This document shows, piece by piece, positions 1-5,474 of a stretch of 29,383 nucleotides of DNA; within the stretch, counting starts at the first letter, position 1, and each line of letters opens with the position of its first letter. Origin of the DNA: an uncultured Oribacterium sp. (GTDB lineage Bacteria > Bacillota > Clostridia > Lachnospirales > Lachnospiraceae); contig CALAOB010000171.1 of assembly GCA_937927445.1 (NCBI GenBank), positions 1 through 29,383 of the forward strand. Direction: 5' to 3'. Below the pieces are notes generated by a model. It made no database searches. It saw only the letters and a program-made list of their open reading frames with translations, and was not told where the DNA came from. The position numbers and the translations under genes are program-made.

Positions 1-761
1 CCGCCCGCCTCGACCCGACGATCCTCACCGGTCTTCTGGGGGCCAATGCAGGCAGCTATATTCATGCGGCCGCCCATGGCCTCTCGACGCGCGCGGTGTC
101 TGCAGTGCAAGAGGAGGCGAAAAGCATCTCGAACGAGATCACGACGACGGTGGATATCGATGCAGAGAATCTCGAGACCGAGGGCATGGAAATCATGCGG
201 GCGCTCGCGGTGAAGGTCGCGGGGCGGCTCCGGAAGCACGACTTCTACGCCGGTACGGTCGGCTTCTCGGCGAAGACCGATGATTTCAGGCGACGCTCGG
301 TACAGCAGAAGCTGCCGGACCCGACGCAGGATCCGGAGAAGATCCTCGCGGTCGCCGTCGCGCTCATGCATCAGATGCTCGATGCGCCGGACGGCCTCTT
401 CGGGCAGGGACGGAAGGTTCGCCTGATGTCGATCTTCACCGCAAATCTTGACCATGGCGATTTCCGTCAGATGACGCTCGAGGAGCTCGCTGAAAACCGC
501 GCGGAAATCGAGGCGGAGATCCGGGACACGCGCCGGAAGGCCGAGAAGGAGCGGAAGCTGCAGGCCCTGTCGAAGACCCTGCAGGAGCGCTTCGGTGCCG
601 GCACAGTACAGCGTGGGATGAAGCTCGATATGAAATCGGATGGCGCGACCGCGACAGATAGGCATCCTGCCGCCACCGAAGCAGAGGCCGGGTCCCAGGC
701 GAACGGACCGACAGCATTGGCCCATAAAACGACAACTGGAGGAGACGAATTTTATGATTAA
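1..761 (+). CDS. dinB: DNA polymerase IV (Y family), C-terminal part; 5' end outside window
   Basis: This is the 3' part of a Y-family translesion polymerase gene. The open frame runs in from the left edge (first full codon at base 3), so the GTG at 96 is not the start. The visible protein opens with LLGANAGSYIHAAAHGL, the end of the thumb / helix-hairpin-helix region, and continues into the little-finger domain (KSISNEITT, RLRKHDFYAGTVGF, and a helix around ILAVAVALMHQML). The catalytic palm and fingers lie upstream, so activity cannot be judged. After the little finger there is a charged helix rich in Glu, Arg and Lys, then a low-complexity tail of about 45 residues where Pol IV proteins often carry a clamp-binding motif; none is obvious here. 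The last 8 bases overlap the next gene, suggesting coupling. Codons are strongly G/C-ending. Family assignment is confident. Confidence 0.9.
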   Translation, partial: ARLDPTILTGLLGANAGSYIHAAAHGLSTRAVSAVQEEAKSISNEITTTVDIDAENLETEGMEIMRALAVKVAGRLRKHDFYAGTVGFSAKTDDFRRRSVQQKLPDPTQDPEKILAVAVALMHQMLDAPDGLFGQGRKVRLMSIFTANLDHGDFRQMTLEELAENRAEIEAEIRDTRRKAEKERKLQALSKTLQERFGAGTVQRGMKLDMKSDGATATDRHPAATEAEAGSQANGPTALAHKTTTGGDEFYD

Positions 762-1665
762 GATCATCTTTTTTGATATCGATGGCACACTGCGGCCATT
801 CGAGACGGGGCGGGTGCCGGCGTCGACGCAGGCGGCGCTTCAGCGGGCGCATGAGGCGGGGATCCTCTGTGCGATCGCGACGGGGCGGCACTGGATGGAG
901 ATCCGGAACGAGAACCTCACGGAGGGGATGCGCTTCGATGCCTTCGTGACCATGGACGGGGAGTTCTGCTATGTGCTGGATCCGAAGAAGGTGGACGCGG
1001 CGATCGCGCGCGGGGAGCATCTCCGGCACGATGAGCCGTTCCGCTTCGATGTGAAGGACAGCCCGGAGCCGATGGCGTACTTCGATCCGCGGAACGGGCG
1101 GGTCGTGCAGCGCATCGAGATTCCGCGTTCGGCGGTGGAGAAGGTGCTCGCGCTCTGTGAGGAGCAGCCCTTCGCCTGTCTCTTCGAGGAGGAGCGTGCG
1201 ATCTACGCCAACATGGTGACGCCGGAGCTGCTTTCAGTGCTGAAGCACATCAATTCGGCGCAGCCGCCGGTGCGGCCGGTACAGGAGGCGCTGGAGAATC
1301 CGATCTATATGATGATTCCGATCATGACGCTGGAGGAGGCGGACCTCATGGAGACGCGGGTGCCGGAGTGCGAGCTCGTGCGCTGGTCCGACGGCATGAG
1401 CTTCGATCTCACGAAGAAGGGCATCTCGAAGGTGTCGGGCATCGATGCGATCCTCGCGGACTATGGTTTCTCGCTCGAGGAGGCGACTGCGATCGGGGAT
1501 GGCTGGAACGATGTCGGGATGATCGAACACTGCGGGCTCGGCATCGCGATGGGCAACGCGAAGAAGGAGTGCAAGGACGTCGCGGACTACATCTGCCCGA
1601 CGATCCTCGAGGATGGCATCGCGGATGCGATCGACTACATACTGAAGAGAAACGCGCAGGAATAA
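754..1665 (+). CDS. Cof-type HAD-superfamily phosphatase
   Basis: A 303-residue HAD hydrolase of the Cof (IIB) subfamily, cytoplasmic enzymes that dephosphorylate sugar phosphates, flavin precursors or similar small molecules. Motif I is at the extreme N-terminus (FFDIDGTL, nucleophile D8 and D10). Motif II is the Thr in AIATGR. Motif IV is GDGWNDVGMIEHCG followed by GIAMGNA near residues 245-270. The region between is the mixed alpha/beta cap that sets the substrate, which cannot be predicted. The start at 754 is chosen because motif I must lie close to the N-terminus and GGAGGA sits 10 bases upstream; a longer frame from 640 has no such support. The gene overlaps the end of dinB by 8 bases and is followed at once by a strong terminator. 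Codon use is very G/C-rich (GCG, CGG). Confidence 0.9.
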   Translation: MIKIIFFDIDGTLRPFETGRVPASTQAALQRAHEAGILCAIATGRHWMEIRNENLTEGMRFDAFVTMDGEFCYVLDPKKVDAAIARGEHLRHDEPFRFDVKDSPEPMAYFDPRNGRVVQRIEIPRSAVEKVLALCEEQPFACLFEEERAIYANMVTPELLSVLKHINSAQPPVRPVQEALENPIYMMIPIMTLEEADLMETRVPECELVRWSDGMSFDLTKKGISKVSGIDAILADYGFSLEEATAIGDGWNDVGMIEHCGLGIAMGNAKKECKDVADYICPTILEDGIADAIDYILKRNAQE

Positions 1666-1700
1666 AAAACAGTGCAGGGCGGCGCCCTGCACTGTTTTTA
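1666..1700. terminator. Bidirectional intrinsic terminator between converging genes
   Basis: A perfect 12-bp stem (1669-1680 with 1684-1695) and a 3-base loop are flanked by an A run on the left and a T run on the right, so the hairpin works in both directions. It starts right after the HAD stop codon, and its T run contains the complement of the stop codon of the leftward gene. Both genes therefore share one compact terminator. Confidence 0.9.
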
Positions 1701-3290
1701 TGTACGGTTCTCTACAGCCGCGCGTGATTCTGCGGCTGCCTTTTCTTTTTTCTCTTTTTCCTTCAGTTCCTTCGCCTCTTTTGACTCGATGGCGGCCTGC
1801 TCGTCGATCTGGCCGAGCTGCTCCATGAGCTCGGATTTCTTCTCGAGCTCTTCCTTCTCCTTCGCGCGTCCGAACTGCTCGGAGAGCGTCGGTACATCCG
1901 AGAAGAGATTCGTGCCGAGGCCGAGGCGGTCACCGACGATGTCGACGCCGAGGGCCGCGAGGGTCGTCGGGAAATCATCGAAGGTCGTGAAGTCGCGGCG
2001 CTCCGTACGTACGGGCTGGACGGCAGCATTGACATACGCCGTGTAGACGGTACGCTCGTAGTTCTCCGGGACATCGTCACAGAAGTCGTGGTCCATGGTC
2101 GGGTGGTCGCCGGAGATGACGATCGTGGTGTCGGCGTACCAGTCCTGCTGCTTGCACCAGTCGAGGAAGCCGGCGAGCTGCTTCGATGCGCAGGCGTAAA
2201 CGTTCGCATACTGGTCATCGAAGGTCGTCGGGCAGAGCGGGCAGACATAGCCGTCCGGAAAGTGCGTGTCGACGGTCAGCATCGTGAGATTGAAGGGCTG
2301 CTCACTGCTGCTTAGGCGGGTGAGCTCCTCCTGTGCGTACTCGTAGAGCTTCCGGTCCTCGAAGCCCCAGTTCACCCAGTAGTTCGCCGGGAACTTGTGC
2401 TGGTTTTTCCAGTAGCTGAAGTCCTTGATGGCGTAATTTCCGTGGGTCTGGAAGTAGAGCTTGCGGCCGCCGAAGTAGCCGACGGAGCCGAGCATCAGCT
2501 CCTGGGTATAGCCCTGCTTCTCGAGGATATCGCCGATCGTGAGGATGTCCGGGAAGAAGGATTTCTGCGAGTCCATCGCGTTCTGATCGATGGAGATCTT
2601 CAGCGGCAGTCCGGAGGTCTGTGCGAACATGGCGCCCATCGTCCAGGTCGCACCTGGCATAGCGTAACCACCGTTGAGGGTGGGTGCCGCACCCGAAAAG
2701 TCTTCATTGTCCTGTGCGATCTTCGTGAGCTCCGGGATCGTGTTCTGCGGGAACGCGCCGCCGGAGGCCTGGTCGGCGAAGGTCACCTCCGTGGACTCCA
2801 TGAAGATGTAGATGAGGTTTCGCTTCTTCTCCGGAAAACGGAGCGTCACGTTCTTCGGATCGACGTAATGATCGTCGATGAAACGGGAGGTCTCGAGCTG
2901 TGACTTGATGTAGGCGCCGATGTCGAGGTCGTCCCAGGCATCCACCACGGTGAAGCCGGTGGTGAAAAACGCGGCGAGCAGGGCCAGCGTCACGAGCTTC
3001 CGGTAGTTCTGTTTATGACGGCAGACGATGAAGATCGCGATGATGACGATGGCGATGATGCCGGCCGGAATCGCACATTTCAGGATGTACTCATGCACCA
3101 TCGCGGTGCTGCTGCCCTGGAGCGGCGCGAAGAGGTGATACAGGACCTCGTCCACAGTGAGTTCGGACCAGGTGTTCATGAGCCAGCGCAGGCTGAACAG
3201 GAGGAGGGCGGAAAAGAAGGAAAGAATTACCGCCGCGACGGTCGTCATATCGAGGACGGCGGCTCTGTGTCTATGATAAAAACGCTTCAT
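1698..3290 (-). CDS. Membrane-anchored phosphoglycerol transferase / LTA-synthase-like sulfatase-fold protein
   Basis: A 530-residue protein of the alkaline-phosphatase superfamily, closest in motifs to OpgB/MdoB phosphoglycerol transferases, which move phosphoglycerol from lipid donors onto cell-surface glycans or teichoic-type polymers. Three N-terminal membrane segments (about residues 15-38, 72-90 and 97-117) precede an extracytoplasmic catalytic domain. Visible metal-site elements are IFMESTE (E165), the WTMGAM segment likely holding the nucleophile (T217), VDTHFPDG (D341, H343) and SGDHPTMDHD (D395, H396). It has only three membrane segments, against about five in LtaS. The last 60 residues form a highly charged Glu/Lys/Ala helix, unusual for the family. 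The start has GAGG 7 bases upstream. It converges on the HAD gene and is the only leftward gene in the left 5 kb. Substrate is inferred only from family. Confidence 0.85.
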   Translation of the reverse strand: MKRFYHRHRAAVLDMTTVAAVILSFFSALLLFSLRWLMNTWSELTVDEVLYHLFAPLQGSSTAMVHEYILKCAIPAGIIAIVIIAIFIVCRHKQNYRKLVTLALLAAFFTTGFTVVDAWDDLDIGAYIKSQLETSRFIDDHYVDPKNVTLRFPEKKRNLIYIFMESTEVTFADQASGGAFPQNTIPELTKIAQDNEDFSGAAPTLNGGYAMPGATWTMGAMFAQTSGLPLKISIDQNAMDSQKSFFPDILTIGDILEKQGYTQELMLGSVGYFGGRKLYFQTHGNYAIKDFSYWKNQHKFPANYWVNWGFEDRKLYEYAQEELTRLSSSEQPFNLTMLTVDTHFPDGYVCPLCPTTFDDQYANVYACASKQLAGFLDWCKQQDWYADTTIVISGDHPTMDHDFCDDVPENYERTVYTAYVNAAVQPVRTERRDFTTFDDFPTTLAALGVDIVGDRLGLGTNLFSDVPTLSEQFGRAKEKEELEKKSELMEQLGQIDEQAAIESKEAKELKEKEKKEKAAAESRAAVENRT

Positions 3291-3370
3291 GATAAAGCCT
3301 CGGTTAAGGTTCGCTACAGATCGAGTTCAGATGACACGGATCCACGCTGACCTCGATGCTTTTTGTCCAA

Positions 3371-3403
3371 TGTATACATGCGGCACCCAGCCTTTTGTAT
3401 ACA
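3371..3403. promoter_or_regulatory. Pair of TGTATACA palindromes upstream of the transferase gene
   Basis: Two identical 8-bp palindromes, TGTATACA, lie at 3371-3378 and 3396-3403, 25 bases start to start, about 80-110 bases upstream of the transferase start at 3290. The spacing of roughly two and a half helical turns is compatible with paired operator half-sites. No known regulator is recognised, so the regulatory role is inference. The rest of the gap 3291-3512 is AT-rich and without a gene. Confidence 0.3.
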
Positions 3404-3512
3404 GTTCAAATCGACTTCTAGTGTAGTCATCCCGAAACGTCTTCACAATGTGCAGAAATCTCTAAGATTTTTGCTTTTTACATACTCTTTTCTAAAATTT
3501 TACTAAATATAA

Positions 3513-3540
3513 TTGACGGCCTTTCGTGCATTCGTATATA
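3513..3540 (+). promoter_or_regulatory. Sigma-A-type promoter for the HD-domain gene
   Basis: TTGACG (3513-3518), a 16-base spacer and TATATA (3535-3540) make a good housekeeping promoter in an AT-rich stretch. Transcription would start near 3547, giving an untranslated leader of about 155 bases before the HD gene at 3703. The leader has several short inverted repeats (for example CTGCA-N5-TGCAG near 3630) and a T-rich run near 3655-3670, but no riboswitch class is recognised. Confidence 0.6.
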
Positions 3541-3702
3541 GTTTTGGTAACTACGAGCAGTTGTACGTGCTGCACGCTCTGTTCTGAAACTTCTGAACGA
3601 AGCCTGCGACGTATGGGCCGCACTGCACGGACTGCAGGCGACGCCCGTATTCACTTCTTTTGTTTTTTGTCTCGATGCCTTGCATCAGAAAGGAATATGC
3701 CG

Positions 3703-4239
3703 ATGGTTTTAAATGATGACGCAGTGCAGTTTGCGAAGCAGTACCCGTCGATCACCGAGAACCGTGAGTATCGAAAGCTCCTGTCCGTGCCTCGTCACGG
3801 CAGCACGAACACCTACGATCACTCGGTTCGTGTCGCGAAGATGGCGGCCGCAATCGCGCCGCATATCGGTGTCGATCCGGACAGTGCCGCACGTGTAGGT
3901 CTTCTGCATGATTTCTGCCTGATTGATTATCATAAGGTGGATAAGACCATCCATGACGGCCGCTGGTACTGCTTCTATCACCCGGAAGACGCGGTGGAAA
4001 ATGCAGAGAAGGAGGGCTTCTACCTTTCCTATAAGGAGAAGCGTGCGATCTGGAGCCACATGTTCCCACTCTCCACCTCGATTCCAACCTCTCGTCTCGG
4101 CTGCATCCTGACCCTCAGCGACAAGACCGTCGCTGCACAGGAGTCCTTCGCAAACGCCGTTGAAGGCTGGGCACGCCTCTGCTTCCTGCTGAACCGTGGC
4201 CGCCTCCGCGTCGCCCGCGTCGTACGCCGCAGCCACTGA
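3703..4239 (+). CDS. HD-domain protein (possible phosphohydrolase), 3' end probably frameshifted
   Basis: A 178-residue reading of an HD-superfamily protein; such proteins are metal-dependent phosphohydrolases acting on nucleotides or phosphoesters. The metal-site signature is visible as STNTYDHSVRVAKMA followed by LLHDFCLIDYH (the HD pair), then a conserved FYHPEDAVENA segment and IWSHMFPLS. These resemble the short, uncharacterised HD proteins common in Lachnospiraceae. The start at 3703 is preferred because AAGGA lies 8 bases upstream; an in-frame ATG at 3697 would be too close to it. After about residue 155 the frame becomes Arg-rich (LNRGRLRVARVVRRSH) and stops at 4239, while another frame continues plausibly to a stop inside the terminator at 4326-4328. 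The C-terminus is therefore suspect, whereas the HD core itself is intact. The substrate is unknown. Confidence 0.75.
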   Translation: MVLNDDAVQFAKQYPSITENREYRKLLSVPRHGSTNTYDHSVRVAKMAAAIAPHIGVDPDSAARVGLLHDFCLIDYHKVDKTIHDGRWYCFYHPEDAVENAEKEGFYLSYKEKRAIWSHMFPLSTSIPTSRLGCILTLSDKTVAAQESFANAVEGWARLCFLLNRGRLRVARVVRRSH

Positions 4240-4328
4240 TCGGATTCAGCCAACAGGGCTTCGAGGACGAACACCAGAAGCTGTACTTCGTACAGGATGA
4301 AATGAAGAATTTGAATCTCCCGGAGTAA
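4166..4328 (+). other. Out-of-frame coding-like tail of the HD gene
   Basis: In the frame shifted by -1 (equivalently +2) relative to the HD reading, codons from about 4166 run open to TAA at 4326-4328. They encode a Pro/Arg-rich linker and then LIGFSQQGFEDEHQKLYF and a short acidic/Asn-Leu end. That last segment looks like ordinary protein, unlike the Arg-rich end of the other frame. Its stop codon sits in the loop of the terminator hairpin, a compact arrangement also seen at the HAD gene. This suggests the ancestral gene ended here, and that a frameshift (mutation, sequencing error, or less likely recoding) separates the parts. Confidence 0.4.
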
Positions 4329-4343
4329 TCCGGGAGATTTTTT
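4314..4343 (+). terminator. Intrinsic terminator after the HD gene
   Basis: A perfect 11-bp stem (4314-4324 with 4329-4339) with the loop GTAA is followed by a T run. It ends only 26 bases before rsmA, so rsmA needs its own promoter or read-through. Confidence 0.9.
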
Positions 4344-4368
4344 CTATAAATTATGGTACACTACGCCT

Positions 4369-5238
4369 ATGAATAAATTAATCAACCCACAGGAAACCAT
4401 CAGAATCATACAGAAGAACGATTTCCGCTTCCAGAAGCGCTTCGGTCAGAACTTCCTGATCGACGAAAGCGTGCTCCAGAACATCATCCGGAGCTCGGAA
4501 ATCACGAAGGACGACTGTGTCCTCGAGATCGGACCCGGCATCGGCACGATGACCCAGGCCCTCGCTGAAGCAGCCGGCCATGTCGTCGCCGTCGAGATCG
4601 ACGCGAACCTCATCCCGATTCTCCACGAGACCTTAGATGCTTATGACAATGTCTCCATCATCCACAATGATGTACTGAAGCTCGATCTCCACGAGGTCAT
4701 CGCGACCTACAACCACGGAAATCCGGTGAAGGTCGTCGCGAATCTTCCTTACTACATCACGACCCCGATCATCATGGGCCTCTTCGAGAGCCATGCACCG
4801 ATCCAGTCGATCACCGTTATGGTACAGAAGGAAGTCGCGGATCGTATGCAGTCAGGACCAGGCACGAAGGATTACGGTGCCCTCTCCCTCGCGGTGCAGT
4901 ACTACGCCGAGCCGGACATCATCCAGGAGGTGCCGCCGCACTGCTTCATCCCGCGTCCGAATGTCGGTTCCGCCGTCATCCGGCTGAAGCGCTACACAGA
5001 ACCACCGGTACAGGTCGAGGACGAGCGCTGGATGTTCCAGATCATCAAGGCCGCCTTCGGACAGCGCCGGAAGACACTGCTGAACGCACTCTCTTCCCTC
5101 GTCTCCATCCCGAAGGACGCCACCCGTGAAGCCCTCGCCTCCCTCGGTCTCTCCGAGACCATCCGCGGCGAAGCCCTCACCCTCGCACAGTTCGCCGCAC
5201 TCGCAGACGCACTGGTGGCTTTTCAATCGAAGGACTGA
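4369..5238 (+). CDS. rsmA: 16S rRNA adenine-N6,N6 dimethyltransferase
   Basis: A 289-residue RsmA/KsgA enzyme, which dimethylates two adjacent adenines in the terminal helix of 16S rRNA during small-subunit maturation. The N-terminal RFGQNFLID signature (residues 25-32), SAM motif I EIGPGIGTMT (53-62) and catalytic motif IV NLPYYI (125-130) are intact. The C-terminal small helical domain carries FGQRRKTLLNAL. Length is normal. The ATG is set by the family N-terminus, but no Shine-Dalgarno sequence precedes it. -10-like hexamers at 4345-4350 (TATAAA) or 4357-4362 (TACACT) would give a leader of 12 or 0 bases, so translation may be leaderless. It sits between a terminator and a large palindromic repeat, alone in its transcription unit, and points against the inferred replication direction. 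Confidence 0.95.
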   Translation: MNKLINPQETIRIIQKNDFRFQKRFGQNFLIDESVLQNIIRSSEITKDDCVLEIGPGIGTMTQALAEAAGHVVAVEIDANLIPILHETLDAYDNVSIIHNDVLKLDLHEVIATYNHGNPVKVVANLPYYITTPIIMGLFESHAPIQSITVMVQKEVADRMQSGPGTKDYGALSLAVQYYAEPDIIQEVPPHCFIPRPNVGSAVIRLKRYTEPPVQVEDERWMFQIIKAAFGQRRKTLLNALSSLVSIPKDATREALASLGLSETIRGEALTLAQFAALADALVAFQSKD

Positions 5239-5246
5239 TACAGAAT

Positions 5247-5467
5247 CTCCGAAGGACCGGCAACAGAAACCATACGTAGCGGTCGTGAAGAATCAAAATC
5301 CCACCCCTTAGAAGTACTTGGAGTAATTTTTCCTTAGCACCCTCTGTCAATGCTGAGTTTTTCTCAAAAAAACTCAGCTATTGAAGAGGGCCTAGTACTT
5401 CTTAGGGGTGGGATTTTAGAGTCTTCCGAGCGCGGAGTACTGTGTTTCTGTTGCCGGCCCTTCGGAG
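5247..5467. repeat. Long multi-arm palindromic element, copy A (complete)
   Basis: A 221-bp nested palindrome fills the gap between converging rsmA and the unknown leftward gene. The outer arms 5247-5270 and 5444-5467 are complementary at 23 of 24 positions. The middle arms 5295-5318 and 5394-5417 are complementary at 23 of 24, with one T/T mismatch that also occurs in copy B. Inside are CCCTCT/AGAGGG and a terminal hairpin CTGAGTTTTT/AAAAACTCAG. On the 5' side only, about 20 unpaired bases (5319-5338) separate the middle arm from the inner stem. The middle arm starts with AAAA and ends with TTTT, so it could also act as a bidirectional terminator. An inverted copy lies at 28660-28837 and a half copy at 10648-10693. 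No transposase is present. Confidence 0.9.
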
Positions 5468-5474
5468 TTCTGAC

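Noticed and set aside
3452..3479. AT-rich hairpin with a T run reading rightward
   Set aside because: No rightward transcript is expected here because the HAD gene is terminated at 1669-1695; the stem is weak and A/T-rich, so it is probably chance.
3526..3702. N-terminal extension of the HD-domain protein from 3526
   Set aside because: The extra residues are Cys/Ser/Thr/Arg-rich and unlike protein, overlap the promoter's -10 region, and a ribosome binding site supports the start at 3703.
5247..5467. Insertion sequence remnant
   Set aside because: No transposase fragment or target-site duplication could be seen; the nested palindrome with conserved internal bulge does not look like simple inverted ends of a decayed element.
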